Source: Bradyrhizobium sp. NDS-1 (GTDB taxonomy: Bacteria > Pseudomonadota > Alphaproteobacteria > Rhizobiales > Xanthobacteraceae). Taken from it: a stretch of 64,000 bases of DNA. The translations under genes were made by a program, and so were the position numbers. The notes beneath the pieces are model-generated. The model saw only the letters and a list, made by a program, of their open reading frames with translations, ran no database searches and was not told the DNA's origin. The DNA is taken from contig NZ_CP136628.1 of NCBI RefSeq assembly GCF_032918005.1, positions 620,001-684,000 of the forward strand. Direction: 5' to 3'. Positions 47,942-57,454 of the stretch are shown here, piece by piece; position 1 is the stretch's first letter, and the number at the start of each line of letters is the position of its first letter.

Positions 47942-48313
47942 ATGACAACCGACACTATCGATTTCGACCATATTCTCCGGTCGAACCTGGAGCGCGTGTT
48001 CAACGAGCGGGACGAGGACAAGCGGCGAGCCGCCGTCGCGGACTTGTTCGTTGACGAACCAACCATGTACGAGCCGACGAACATCATCCGGGGGCAGTCG
48101 GAGATATCGCGCGTCGCCGGAGATCTTCTCAAGCAGTTCGGCCCGACATTCAGGTTCGTGCCCGATGGCGTCGCGGTCGGACATCATGGCTTGGCGCGCC
48201 TGGCCTGGCAGGCCGGCCCCGAGCATGGACCCGTCGCAGTGACGGGGGCCGACGTGGCCCTGATCGAAGGCGGTAAGATCTCGCAGCTGTGGGTGTTGCT
48301 CAACCCGCAGTGA
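47942..48313 (+). CDS. SnoaL/NTF2-like protein
   Basis: The ATG at 47942 (preceded by GAGAGG) gives 123 residues with an NTF2-fold pattern: 'RVFNERDEDKRRAAVADLFVDEPTMYEPTNIIRGQSEIS' and 'VTGADVALIEGGKISQLWVLLN'. It is probably in an operon with the upstream NAD(P)-binding gene. Function is unknown; a similar NTF2-like/reductase pairing occurs at 35646-37139. Confidence 0.82.
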   Translation: MTTDTIDFDHILRSNLERVFNERDEDKRRAAVADLFVDEPTMYEPTNIIRGQSEISRVAGDLLKQFGPTFRFVPDGVAVGHHGLARLAWQAGPEHGPVAVTGADVALIEGGKISQLWVLLNPQ

Positions 48314-48504
48314 AAGAAGGTTGTTGCCGACCTAGGCCCGTAGCCCCGCCGCCGCGATCGCGTTGCCGTGCCGATGGCGGATGTCTCGTCCGTCCAGCGC
48401 TCGGTCAGCGCAGTTCGCCGCGACGGGGCGAAGCGCTTAATTGCTTTCCGTGCCGTTGACCTCCGGGCACGCTCACGGCGTCTCAATCGCCTCCGGAGCC
48501 ATTC

Positions 48505-49917
48505 GTGTCGCAAGCCGCCCGCCCTAGCCGAAGCCACGCCTCTCGCACCTCCGCCGAACTCACTTCGGTGATTGCAACCGCCTATGAGCGCATCGAACGC
48601 GACCGGCACCGCAACTGCTGGATCCATGTGAGGCCGATGCGGGAGGCGCTTGCGGAAGCCGAAGCCCTTGCACGACGTAGCGCCAAAGGCGAAGTCCTGC
48701 CGCTGCTCGGTGTGCCTTTCGGGGTGAAGGACAACATCGACGTGGCCGGCATGCCGACGACGGCGGCCTGTCCCTCATTCGCCCATGTTGCGGAGCGATC
48801 CGCCCGGTGCGTCGAGCGCCTGGTCGCAGCGGGCGCGATCTGCCTCGGCAAGACCAATCTGGATCAGTTCGCCACCGGACTCTCCGGCGCGCGGTCACCG
48901 TATGGCGCCTGTCCGAGCGCCGCTGACGGTCGCTATGTCTCCGGCGGGTCGAGCTCGGGTTCGGCTGTCGCCGTCGCCTCCGGCCATATTGCCTTCTCAC
49001 TCGGAACCGACACCGGCGGCTCGGGCCGGATACCGGCAGGTTTCAATGGCATCGTCGGAATCAAGCCGACCGTCGGGTTTGTCTCGTCCCGCGGGCTCCT
49101 TCCGAACTGCCCGACGCTGGATTGCCCATCGATCTTCTGCAATTCCGCCGCCGAGGGCGAGGTGCTGCTGGGGCTCGTCGAGGGCTTCGACGAAGAAGAC
49201 CCCTACAGCCGCCACGCGCCGGCCCTTGTGTCGACTTTTCCCCGCGAATTCCGCTTCGGACGTATCCCGACGCGTCAGCTGAATTCATTCGGCATGCCCG
49301 AATGCGACGCTCTCTACGAACGGGCATGCGAGAGGCTCGCGGGGTTGGGCGGCCAGGCCGTCGAGATCGACTTCACCCCTTTCGCCGAGGCCGGCGAAAT
49401 GCTGTTTTCGGGGCCCTGGATCGCTGAACGCCACGCGGCGATCAGCACCCTCATCGATATCGATCATGGTGGATTGCTGGAGGTTACGCGTAATGTGCTG
49501 CATTCGGCGTCGCACTTCGCCGCGACAGATGCATTCGCGGCGCAACACCGCCTCCTGAAGCTGCGGCGGCAGGTCCAGTCATTGTTCGCGCAGATGGATG
49601 CCCTGGTGGTGCCCACCGCACCGCGCCCCTTCACGATTGCCGACATGCTGGAAGACCCCGTCACGCTCAACAGCCGTCTGGGCTACTACTCCTATTTTGC
49701 CAACCTTCTGGACTTGTGCGCGGTGGCGCTTCCCAATGCCACGCTGCCAACCGGCATGCCGATGGGCATTACCCTGCTGGCGGCCCCATGGCACGACCAT
49801 GCCCTGCTGGACTTTGCCGCGAGATGGCAGCCGGACGACGGCGCCGCCCTCTTCGATCTGAAAGTCTATCAACCTGACGCCGAATCGGGAGCTTCGCCCG
49901 ATCTCGTCGCGCTCTAG
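48505..49917 (+). CDS. allophanate-hydrolase-like amidase (amidase domain only)
   Basis: A GTG start at 48505, preceded by GGAG, gives 470 residues. The amidase-signature triad is Lys75 ('FGVKDN'), Ser149 ('SGGSSSGS') and Ser173 ('TDTGGSGR'). The segments 'PYGACPSAADGRYVSGGSSSGSAVAVASGHIAFSLGTDTGGSGRIPAGFN' and 'RGLLPNCPTLDCPSIFCN' are those of AtzF/allophanate hydrolases, but the ~150-residue C-terminal domain of AtzF is missing. It faces a Crp/Fnr gene and overlaps its end by 4 bp (49914-49917). Confidence 0.88.
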   Translation: MSQAARPSRSHASRTSAELTSVIATAYERIERDRHRNCWIHVRPMREALAEAEALARRSAKGEVLPLLGVPFGVKDNIDVAGMPTTAACPSFAHVAERSARCVERLVAAGAICLGKTNLDQFATGLSGARSPYGACPSAADGRYVSGGSSSGSAVAVASGHIAFSLGTDTGGSGRIPAGFNGIVGIKPTVGFVSSRGLLPNCPTLDCPSIFCNSAAEGEVLLGLVEGFDEEDPYSRHAPALVSTFPREFRFGRIPTRQLNSFGMPECDALYERACERLAGLGGQAVEIDFTPFAEAGEMLFSGPWIAERHAAISTLIDIDHGGLLEVTRNVLHSASHFAATDAFAAQHRLLKLRRQVQSLFAQMDALVVPTAPRPFTIADMLEDPVTLNSRLGYYSYFANLLDLCAVALPNATLPTGMPMGITLLAAPWHDHALLDFAARWQPDDGAALFDLKVYQPDAESGASPDLVAL

Positions 49918-50639
49918 ACGAGTTCGAGATCGAGCGCGCGCAAATTCAGGATGACGATCAGCCCTCGGTCGTAGCGGATGACGCCTTTCGCCTGCATGCG
50001 CGAAAGCTGCACCGTTACCCATTGCCGTGTGGCTCCGATCAGGTTGGCGAGATCGCCGTGGGTGAACGGAATGCCGATCACGATCTCGCGGCCCTGCGGC
50101 GTTCCGTAGATTTTCGAGAGAAAGATGAGCAGACGCTGCAACCGCTCGGTGACTGACCGCGTGCCGAGCATCTGCGCCATGGCCGAGTAGCACCTTGCCT
50201 TGAACGCCAGCGCATCAAGAAGCGCAACCGCGATGGTGGCCGACTGGAGCGCAAGGTCGCGCAGCGCGGGACCAGGCAGGAACAGGAGCCTGCTGCGCTC
50301 GATTGCAACCGAAGACCACATATGCGCCCCGGCCCCGAAGAGATCCGGCCCGCCGACGAAATTGCCGGCAAACCAGTAGGCGAGCGTCACCTCACGACCG
50401 GAGGGTGCTGCATAATAGCTGCGGATTCGGCCCGACTCGATCAGATAGATGCCACTCTGCGTGTCGCCCTGGCGCCAGACATGCTTGCCGGTTTCCAGAA
50501 CCTCCCGACGACCAATGGCAAGGATGCGACGCCGGTCCGCCTCGTTCAAGGGATCGAGCAAACCCGGCAACGAACTGACCAGAGTATCCGACTCGGCCAG
50601 CATCACCCCGGCCGTGGTCCTGAGACTTGTCGCTGACAT
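49914..50639 (-). CDS. Crp/Fnr-family transcriptional regulator
   Basis: The 241-residue protein has the cyclic-nucleotide-binding fold ('GKHVWRQGDTQSGIYLIESGRIRSYYAAPSGREVTLAYWFAGNFVGGPDLF') and a C-terminal HTH ('FTHGDLANLIGATRQWVTVQLSRMQAKGVIRYDRG'). It lacks the N-terminal cysteines of oxygen-sensing FNR. It lies 58 bp after the ABC ATPase gene, same strand, so it probably belongs to the transporter operon and may respond to a metabolite. Confidence 0.92.
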   Translation of the reverse strand: MSATSLRTTAGVMLAESDTLVSSLPGLLDPLNEADRRRILAIGRREVLETGKHVWRQGDTQSGIYLIESGRIRSYYAAPSGREVTLAYWFAGNFVGGPDLFGAGAHMWSSVAIERSRLLFLPGPALRDLALQSATIAVALLDALAFKARCYSAMAQMLGTRSVTERLQRLLIFLSKIYGTPQGREIVIGIPFTHGDLANLIGATRQWVTVQLSRMQAKGVIRYDRGLIVILNLRALDLELV

Positions 50640-50697
50640 CTGTCCGCTCCCTGGTAGCTGGAGCAGAACTATTCAAGAGCCATGCCAGCCCCATCGG

Positions 50698-51576
50698 CTA
50701 GATCACCGCTTCCATTTGCGCGAATGCCTTGCGGCCTTCGGTCCGGATCAGATCGAGGCAATCCCGCTTGAGGGCGAGATAGGCGGGGTCGGTCAGGATC
50801 GCGCTGGAGCGCGGGCGCGGGAGACCCACGGAAAGATCCCGCAGGATACGGCCGGGGCCGGCGCTCATGATCAGCACCCGATCGGACAGGAGAATGGCTT
50901 CGTCGATATCGTGCGTGACAAAGACGATCGTGGCGTTGATCCGGTCGCGAAGTTCGAGAAGGTTGTCTTGCATCACCGCGCGGGTCTGCGCGTCCAGAGC
51001 GCCGAACGGCTCGTCCATGAGCAGCACGCGCGGCTGGTTCGCGAGGGCGCGCGCAATCGCCACCCGCTGCTGCATGCCGCCTGAAAGCGTATGCGGATAG
51101 GCGCTCGCGAATTTCGTCAGCCCGATCATTTCGATCAGATCGTCGGCGATCCGCAGCGCTTCCGCCTTGGACTTGCCGAGCGCGCGTGGGCCGTGAGCGA
51201 TGTTACGGCGCACCGATTTCCACGGAAAGAGATGCGGCTGCTGGAAGACCATCCCGACATCCGGCCGGCGTCCCAGCATCGGCCCGCCAGCCACCATCAC
51301 CCGGCCTTCAAACGGCCGCTCGAGGCCTGCCATCGCATTCAAAAGCGTAGACTTGCCGCAGCCCGACGGGCCCACGAGCGAGACGAATTCGCCCGACATG
51401 ACGTCCAGGGACACCCGGTCCACCGCAATGACCTGGCCGCGGGGCGCAGCGAAGACGATGCTCAAATCCTCGATGCGGATGGTCGGTTGAGGTGTTGCCG
51501 CCGAAGGCGCGGGCGGAGCATCGACGAGTCGGAGCGGCTGGGCCGGACGGAGCGAGTTGTGCATCATCGCCACCAT
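50698..51576 (-). CDS. ABC transporter ATP-binding protein (nitrate/sulfonate/taurine type)
   Basis: The 292-residue ATPase has Walker A 'VGPSGCGKST', the signature 'LSGGMQQRVAIARAL' and Walker B 'LLMDEPFGALDAQTR', all of the SsuB/TauB/NrtD class. A 30-residue proline-rich N-terminal extension is unusual but seen in this class. It overlaps the permease by 13 bp and forms an importer with the two upstream genes. Confidence 0.94.
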   Translation of the reverse strand: MVAMMHNSLRPAQPLRLVDAPPAPSAATPQPTIRIEDLSIVFAAPRGQVIAVDRVSLDVMSGEFVSLVGPSGCGKSTLLNAMAGLERPFEGRVMVAGGPMLGRRPDVGMVFQQPHLFPWKSVRRNIAHGPRALGKSKAEALRIADDLIEMIGLTKFASAYPHTLSGGMQQRVAIARALANQPRVLLMDEPFGALDAQTRAVMQDNLLELRDRINATIVFVTHDIDEAILLSDRVLIMSAGPGRILRDLSVGLPRPRSSAILTDPAYLALKRDCLDLIRTEGRKAFAQMEAVI

Positions 51577-52343
51577 ACCGCCCGTTCCGACATCGCCGCG
51601 AAGGAACGATCGGCCACGAAAGAGAGCAGCCCGAGCGCCGCCAGCCCTCCCATCACCTGTCCGGTCTGCATGTTCTGTTGCGCGATCTCGATCCGGTAGA
51701 CGATGCCTGAAAACGCGCCCGCCAGCTCAGCGGCCACGAGGGTGTAAAAGGAGATGCTCACCGCGGTGCGCAGACCGACGACGATGTAGGGAAGCGCGCC
51801 CAACAGGACGATCTCCCCCAACATCTGTCGACGTGGCGTACCGAGCATCAGCGCGGCGCGAATGAGGCCGCGATCGACCTTCTGAACGCCGATATGGGTC
51901 GCGAGCCACACGGTGAAGAACACGCCCCAGACGACCAGAAACAGTTTGCCGGTCTCGGACAACCCGAACCAGAGGATTACGATGGGCACAAAAGCGATTG
52001 GAGGAATCGGGCGAAGAATATGGAACAGTGGGGAGAGCAAGCTCGAGATCAGCCGGAATTCGCCCGTGAGGATGCCGAGCACGATCCCGGCGGCGGCACC
52101 AATCGCAAATCCCGCAGTGACGCGGAAGAGGCTCGCTGAAACGTCGCCGAAAAACTGTCCGCTGTGAATCCAGTCGAGGAGGGCGACAGCGACCGTCGAA
52201 GGCGGCGGAAACAGCACCGCGTTGACGATGTGCGATCGTGCGACCAGTTCCCATAGGCAGACAAAGGCCGGCACGGAGAGCGCGCCGACCAGCACGCTCA
52301 GGCGTCGCTCCGCGTTCGCGCGGTGGCGTCCGTCGGTGCTCAT
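51564..52343 (-). CDS. ABC transporter permease (nitrate/sulfonate/taurine type)
   Basis: A 259-residue permease with about six membrane segments and the BPD_transp_1 EAA-like loop 'ALMLGTPRRQMLGEIVLLGALPYIVVGLRTA', characteristic of the SsuC/TauC family. It overlaps the binding-protein gene by 4 bp upstream and the ATPase gene by 13 bp downstream. Confidence 0.94.
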   Translation of the reverse strand: MSTDGRHRANAERRLSVLVGALSVPAFVCLWELVARSHIVNAVLFPPPSTVAVALLDWIHSGQFFGDVSASLFRVTAGFAIGAAAGIVLGILTGEFRLISSLLSPLFHILRPIPPIAFVPIVILWFGLSETGKLFLVVWGVFFTVWLATHIGVQKVDRGLIRAALMLGTPRRQMLGEIVLLGALPYIVVGLRTAVSISFYTLVAAELAGAFSGIVYRIEIAQQNMQTGQVMGGLAALGLLSFVADRSFAAMSERAVWWR

Positions 52344-53341
52344 GGATTGGCCGACAGCGTTACGCGTGCGCCATCAAGCGCCTTCAGCGGCCCCGTCGCA
52401 ATGATCTTCGCGAAATCGGGCATTCCCGCACCGGGCGGATGATTGCCGGTCTCGAGCCGCCAGGCCGCGTGCGTCTTCAGCGTATCGAGCAACTTGTCGT
52501 CGAGGCGCACGTGATAGACGTAGTCCGACCAGATCGCCGCAAGCTCGTCGCGCTTCATGCCCGACGCTGTGGCGACAATGTCGATCGCTTCATTCGGATG
52601 AGCCTTGACCCAGCCCTCGGCTTCAATGAGGGCCGCCAGGAATTTGCTGACGATCGCCGGGTTTGCCTCCAGATATGGCCGCGTCACGACGATGTTGAAG
52701 GTCTCCGAATAGATTCCCTTGGTGTCGAGCAGGACGGCACCCTCGCCGAGAGCCTTCTTTGCATTCGCGACATGCGGCTCCCAGGTGTCGAACGCATCGA
52801 TGCTCCCCGCCGCCAGGGCTGCAAGCATCTCCTGCGGACGAAGATTGACCAGCGTAACGTCCTTGGAGGTGAGTCCCGCCGCCTTCAACAGAGAAGCGGT
52901 GTAGACCTCGCTACCGGTTCCGGCCGTGAACCCGATTCGTTTGCCGCGCAGATCGGCTTTCGTCCTGATGGCGGCGGACGCCGCCGTCATCGTCTTCAGA
53001 TCGGAATATTCCATGCCGGCGACGAAGGCGATCGGTTGCTGGGCCATTGCGGCCGCCGTGACCGGAGCCTCGGCGGTCGTCGCGATATCCGCTCCGCCAC
53101 CCATCACCGTGTCGAGGCACTGCTTTCCGCTCGTGAAATTCGAGACGGAGATATCGAGTCCCTGCTTGGCGAACAGGCCGTTCGCCTTGGCGACGATCGC
53201 CAGGCCCGAAATCGGCGCGAGATTCTGCGCAAGCCGTGCCTTCAGCATATCTTCGGCTTTGGCCCCGGAGCCGGGGGTGAGGACGGCCGCATATGCCGAG
53301 ATCGCAAGTAGAGCCAGGTGGAGAGCTGTTTTCGCGCGCAT
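52340..53341 (-). CDS. ABC transporter substrate-binding protein (NrtA/SsuA type)
   Basis: The 333-residue protein has a Sec signal peptide (cleavage near 'SGAKAED', about residue 29) and an NMT1/THI5-like fold: 'GLAIVAKANGLFAKQGLDISVSNFTSGKQCLDTVMGGGADIATTAEAPV' and 'PQEMLAALAAGSIDAFDTWEPHVANAKK'. The class binds sulfonates, nitrate, cyanate, thiamine precursors or small amides; none can be named. The nearby AtzF-like amidase hints at a urea-like or amide ligand, which is inference. Confidence 0.93.
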   Translation of the reverse strand: MRAKTALHLALLAISAYAAVLTPGSGAKAEDMLKARLAQNLAPISGLAIVAKANGLFAKQGLDISVSNFTSGKQCLDTVMGGGADIATTAEAPVTAAAMAQQPIAFVAGMEYSDLKTMTAASAAIRTKADLRGKRIGFTAGTGSEVYTASLLKAAGLTSKDVTLVNLRPQEMLAALAAGSIDAFDTWEPHVANAKKALGEGAVLLDTKGIYSETFNIVVTRPYLEANPAIVSKFLAALIEAEGWVKAHPNEAIDIVATASGMKRDELAAIWSDYVYHVRLDDKLLDTLKTHAAWRLETGNHPPGAGMPDFAKIIATGPLKALDGARVTLSANP

Positions 53342-53546
53342 GCAACGAGCCCCTATCGTGTCGGCGGCCGCAATGGCCGGCCTGTGATGGGACGAGGGTC
53401 ATGCGAAGGCGAGGGGTCGTGAAGCAATTAATCGACAACGGGGCCGGCCAACCTGTTTTTTGCGCACGCGGATGCACAGCGGACTGCAATTTGAGCAGCA
53501 GGGAGCCCGGTCGGCTCGCCTCTTGTGCTGCGCCAGCCCGGCTCGT

Positions 53547-54206
53547 TCAGGCCCGCGGCTTCGCCGCTGCGATCCCGTTGCCATTCCGCCGCCGGATCAT
53601 CCAGACCGCTGCGCCCGCAACGATCGCCACCGCGACAACGGCGAGGATCCAGATGTGCTTGCCGATATGCTCATGGTGGGGGAGCCCGGCATATTCATGC
53701 AGCGCCGACACCGCCAGCACGCCCGGCAGCACATGGGCCGGCGCCCAGACCAGGATCGCCGGGATGTTCACCGCGTAGAACTTTGCCGGCGCCATGCCGA
53801 GCGCGCCTGCGGTCACCGGCACGAAGGCGCGGATCGGGGGCACGAAGCGGGCGAAGAACACGGCCCAGGTGCCGAAACGGTGGAAGAAGCTTTCGCTCTG
53901 CTCGACCACGCGCGGATAGTTGGTCAGCGGCCAGGTGGTGAGGATCTCGCGCTGCCGCCGGTGCCCGATCCAATAGGCCGAGCCGTCTCCGAGCACGGCG
54001 CCAAGCGCAGCGGCGAGCAGCACCCATGGCAGCGCGAGCTCGCCCCCCGGAACCAGGGCGCTGAGCGCCAGGATGATGGTCGAGCCGGGGATCACCGAGC
54101 CCACCACCGGCACGGCTTCCAGCAGCGCAGCCAGGAACAGGGTCAGATAGCCCAGCCACGGATGGGCCGAGACGAAGGCGATGAGGGGATCGAGGAAGGA
54201 TGTCAC
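53547..54206 (-). CDS. DedA-family membrane protein
   Basis: The 219-residue protein has about five membrane segments and the DedA features 'LEAVPVVGSVIPGSTIILALSAL' and 'FARFVPPIRAFVPVTAGALGMAPAKFYAVN'. DedA proteins are phospholipid flippases or transporters needed for membrane homeostasis. It stands alone at the right end of the accessory stretch. Confidence 0.92.
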   Translation of the reverse strand: MTSFLDPLIAFVSAHPWLGYLTLFLAALLEAVPVVGSVIPGSTIILALSALVPGGELALPWVLLAAALGAVLGDGSAYWIGHRRQREILTTWPLTNYPRVVEQSESFFHRFGTWAVFFARFVPPIRAFVPVTAGALGMAPAKFYAVNIPAILVWAPAHVLPGVLAVSALHEYAGLPHHEHIGKHIWILAVVAVAIVAGAAVWMIRRRNGNGIAAAKPRA

Positions 54207-54501
54207 GTCGTCTTTCGTATCGGCGATGGACCTTGGGATGACCCTACCCAGTTAAGGGCGGGCGGTGAAAGTGCCATTCGCGTAGGCAAGCCGCCGGTCG
54301 CGCTCGAAATTCGAGCGTGATTCGCAAGGCAGCCCTCCAAAAACTGCGTTCCTCACCTATCTAAATGAAAACACAATGGAACTTTGATTGGTGGGCGGGC
54401 TTCTGCCGGCCACTGGTCTCTGATAGGTTGATTTTCAGCACCCAGCCGCAGCCAACGTGCGAATAACCGGTTTCGGGACCGCCCGGGACCTCGGAGGATT
54501 G

Positions 54502-55500
54502 ATGACGACCGCCGCTCTGTCCAAAGTTGAGGAAGTTTCCGGTCTGCCCGACATGAAGGTGTCGGTGCGGCAGGTGTTCGGGATCGACAGCGATCTCGAA
54601 GTCCCCGCCTATTCCGAAGTCGATCCTCATGTACCCGAAGTCGATTCCGATTACCGCTTCGACCGCGCCACCACGCTCGCCATTCTCGCCGGCTTCGCCC
54701 GCAACCGCCGCGTGATGGTGACCGGCTATCACGGCACCGGCAAATCCACCCATATCGAGCAGGTCGCGGCCCGCCTGAACTGGCCCTGCGTGCGCGTCAA
54801 CCTCGACAGCCACATCAGCCGTATCGACCTCGTCGGCAAGGATTCTATCGTGGTCCGCGACGGCAAGCAGGTCACCGAATTCCGCGACGGCATCCTGCCC
54901 TGGGCGCTGCAGAACAACGTCGCGCTGGTGTTCGACGAATACGACGCCGGCCGCCCCGACGTGATGTTCGTGATCCAGCGCGTGCTGGAAGTCTCCGGCC
55001 GCCTGACCCTGCTCGACCAGAACAAGGTGATCAAGCCGCACCCGGCGTTCCGGCTGTTCGCCACGGCGAACACGGTCGGCCTCGGCGACACGTCGGGCCT
55101 CTATCACGGCACCCAGCAGATCAACCAGGGCCAGATGGACCGCTGGTCGATCGTCACCACGCTGAACTATCTCAGCCATGACGAGGAGGTGGAGATCGTG
55201 CTGGCCAAGGCCAAGCACTATCGCACCACCGAGGGCCGCGACATCGTCAACAAGATGGTGCGCCTCGCCGATCTCACCCGTAACGCCTTCGCCAACGGCG
55301 ACCTGTCGACGGTGATGAGCCCGCGCACGGTGATCACCTGGGCGGAGAACGCCGACATCTTCGGCGATATCGGCTTTGCGTTCCGCGTCACCTTCCTCAA
55401 CAAATGCGACGAGCTCGAGCGTCCCCTGGTCGCCGAGTTCTACCAGCGCTGCTTCAACGCCGAGCTGCCGGAATCGGCGGTCAACGTGGCGCTGAGCTGA
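54502..55500 (+). CDS. cobS: cobaltochelatase subunit CobS
   Basis: CobS is the AAA+ ATPase of the aerobic cobalt chelatase CobNST, which inserts cobalt into hydrogenobyrinic a,c-diamide. The ATG at 54502 follows GGAGGATT and gives 332 residues with Walker A 'GYHGTGKST' and Walker B '[10 protein letters not shown]'. The DPH/'[13 protein letters not shown]' start is typical. It is followed by cobT after 52 bp; the cobN gene is not in the window. A cobalamin riboswitch was sought and not found. Confidence 0.95.
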   Translation: MTTAALSKVEEVSGLPDMKVSVRQVFGIDSDLEVPAYSEVDPHVPEVDSDYRFDRATTLAILAGFARNRRVMVTGYHGTGKSTHIEQVAARLNWPCVRVNLDSHISRIDLVGKDSIVVRDGKQVTEFRDGILPWALQNNVALVFDEYDAGRPDVMFVIQRVLEVSGRLTLLDQNKVIKPHPAFRLFATANTVGLGDTSGLYHGTQQINQGQMDRWSIVTTLNYLSHDEEVEIVLAKAKHYRTTEGRDIVNKMVRLADLTRNAFANGDLSTVMSPRTVITWAENADIFGDIGFAFRVTFLNKCDELERPLVAEFYQRCFNAELPESAVNVALS

Positions 55501-55513
55501 TTTCTCCCGGGGT

Positions 55514-55539
55514 GTCGTCCCGGCTCTCACCGGGACGAC
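55514..55539. repeat. perfect hairpin between cobS and cobT
   Basis: GTCGTCCCGG (55514-55523) and CCGGGACGAC (55530-55539) pair perfectly over 10 bp around a 6-nt loop, inside the 52-bp gap. The ribosome site of cobT ('AAGGTGAC') lies just beyond. The ends resemble those of the dispersed ~140-bp element, so it may be a remnant of it. Confidence 0.6.
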
Positions 55540-55552
55540 GGATCAAGGTGAC

Positions 55553-57454
55553 ATGACCACCTCCAACTCCAAATTCCGCAATACCAAGGAAGCGCCGACC
55601 GAGCCGTTCAAGCGCTCGGTCGCCTCCTGCCTGAAGGCGATCGCCAAGTCGCCGGAGCTCGACGTCTCCTTCGCCGCCGAGCGGCCCGGCCTTGCGCCGG
55701 GCAAGGCGCGGCTGCCGGAGCCGGCGCGCAAGATGACCAAGCGCGATGCCGCGATCGTGCGCGGCCATGCCGATTCCATCGCGCTCAAGATCGCCTGTCA
55801 CGACGCCAAGCTGCATCGCAAGCTGATGCCGGGCAATCCGCAGGCGCGCGGCGTGTTCGAGGCGGTGGAGCAGGCCAGGGTCGAGGCGATCGGCGCGCGC
55901 CGCATGGCCGGCGTTGCGAAGAACCTCACCGCGATGCTGGACGACCATTTCCATCGCGGCAAGTTCGATGAGATCACCGACCGCGCCGACGCGCCCCTGG
56001 CCGACGCGCTGGCGATGCTGGTGCGCGAGCGCCTCACCGGCATGGCGCCGCCGACCGCCGCGAAGAAGATGGTCGATCTCTGGCGTCCGATTCTCGAAGA
56101 CAAGATCGGCAAGCGGCTCGACCGGCTCGATACGCTGGTCGAGGACCAGACCCGGTTCGGCGATGCCGTGCACGACCTCTTGACCGCGCTCGAGCTCGGC
56201 GACGAGCGGAGCGCCGACAGCGAGGACGACGAGGACAACGACGAGAACCAGGACGGCGACAACGACCAGTCCGGCGCCGAAGGCTCGCCCGATTCCGACG
56301 CCGCCCAGGAGATGAGTGCCGACCAGGCGCAGGCGACGTCCGAGGAGATGAGCGAGAGCGCGATGGAAAGCGCGCAGGCCTCGACCTCCGACACGTTCGA
56401 CGACGGCGAGCTCGGCGACGACGAGACGCCGGGCGAGGCGACGCGTCCGAACTCGCACGGCAAGAACGAGCCGCGCGGGCCGGAATATCATGCCTTCGCG
56501 CCGAAATTCGACGAAATCATCGCCGCCGAGGATCTCTGCGACCATGACGAGCTGGAGCGCCTGCGCGCCTATCTCGACAAGCAGCTCGCGCATCTGCAGG
56601 GCATCGTCGCCCGGCTCGCCAACCGCCTGCAGCGCCGCCTGATGGCGCAGCAGAACCGCGCCTGGGAGTTCGATCTCGAAGAGGGCATCCTCGATCCCGC
56701 GCGTCTGTCGCGCGTCGTCACCGATCCCTATCACCCGCTGTCCTTCATGCACGAGAAGGAGGCGACGTTCCGCGACACCGTGGTGACGCTGCTGCTCGAC
56801 AATTCCGGCTCGATGCGCGGACGGCCCATCACGGTCGCCGCCACCTGCGCCGACATTCTCGCGCGCACGCTGGAGCGTTGCGGCGTCAAGGTCGAGATCC
56901 TGGGCTTCACCACGCGCGCCTGGAAGGGCGGGCAATCGCGCGAGGCGTGGCTTGCCGCCGGCAAGCCGGCCAATCCCGGCCGCCTCAACGATCTCCGCCA
57001 CATCATCTACAAATCGGCGGATGCGCCGTGGCGCCGCGCGCGAAAGAATCTCGGGCTGATGATGCGCGAGGGTCTCCTGAAGGAGAACATCGACGGCGAG
57101 GCGCTGGACTGGGCGCACAAGCGACTGTTGGGTCGGCCCGAGCAGCGCAAGATCCTGATGATGATCTCGGACGGTGCGCCGGTCGACGATTCCACGCTGT
57201 CGGTCAATCCCGGCAACTATCTCGAGCGGCATCTGCGCCACATCATCGAGGAGATCGAGACCCGCTCGCCGGTCGAGCTGATCGCGATCGGCATCGGCCA
57301 TGACGTGACGCGCTATTACCGCCGCGCGGTGACGATCGTGGACGCCGAAGAGCTCGGCGGCGCCATCACCGAAAAGCTCGCCGAGCTCTTCAGCGAGACC
57401 AACACCGCACCCACGCAAGCGGCCGGTCGCCCGCGACGCAAATTGCATTCGTGA
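55553..57454 (+). CDS. cobT: cobaltochelatase subunit CobT
   Basis: CobT partners CobS in the chelatase. The 633-residue protein has an N-terminal domain with '[22 protein letters not shown]', an acidic low-complexity stretch (about 217-296), and a C-terminal von Willebrand A domain with MIDAS residues D416-N-S-G-S420. The acidic insert and domain order match other CobT. It overlaps the next gene by 4 bp. Confidence 0.95.
   Translation: MTTSNSKFRNTKEAPTEPFKRSVASCLKAIAKSPELDVSFAAERPGLAPGKARLPEPARKMTKRDAAIVRGHADSIALKIACHDAKLHRKLMPGNPQARGVFEAVEQARVEAIGARRMAGVAKNLTAMLDDHFHRGKFDEITDRADAPLADALAMLVRERLTGMAPPTAAKKMVDLWRPILEDKIGKRLDRLDTLVEDQTRFGDAVHDLLTALELGDERSADSEDDEDNDENQDGDNDQSGAEGSPDSDAAQEMSADQAQATSEEMSESAMESAQASTSDTFDDGELGDDETPGEATRPNSHGKNEPRGPEYHAFAPKFDEIIAAEDLCDHDELERLRAYLDKQLAHLQGIVARLANRLQRRLMAQQNRAWEFDLEEGILDPARLSRVVTDPYHPLSFMHEKEATFRDTVVTLLLDNSGSMRGRPITVAATCADILARTLERCGVKVEILGFTTRAWKGGQSREAWLAAGKPANPGRLNDLRHIIYKSADAPWRRARKNLGLMMREGLLKENIDGEALDWAHKRLLGRPEQRKILMMISDGAPVDDSTLSVNPGNYLERHLRHIIEEIETRSPVELIAIGIGHDVTRYYRRAVTIVDAEELGGAITEKLAELFSETNTAPTQAAGRPRRKLHS

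Noticed and set aside
54207..54501. cobalamin riboswitch upstream of cobS
   Set aside because: A GCCACTGG is present near 54412, but the B12-box sequence (close to AGNCAGGAGACCTGCC) does not follow it.
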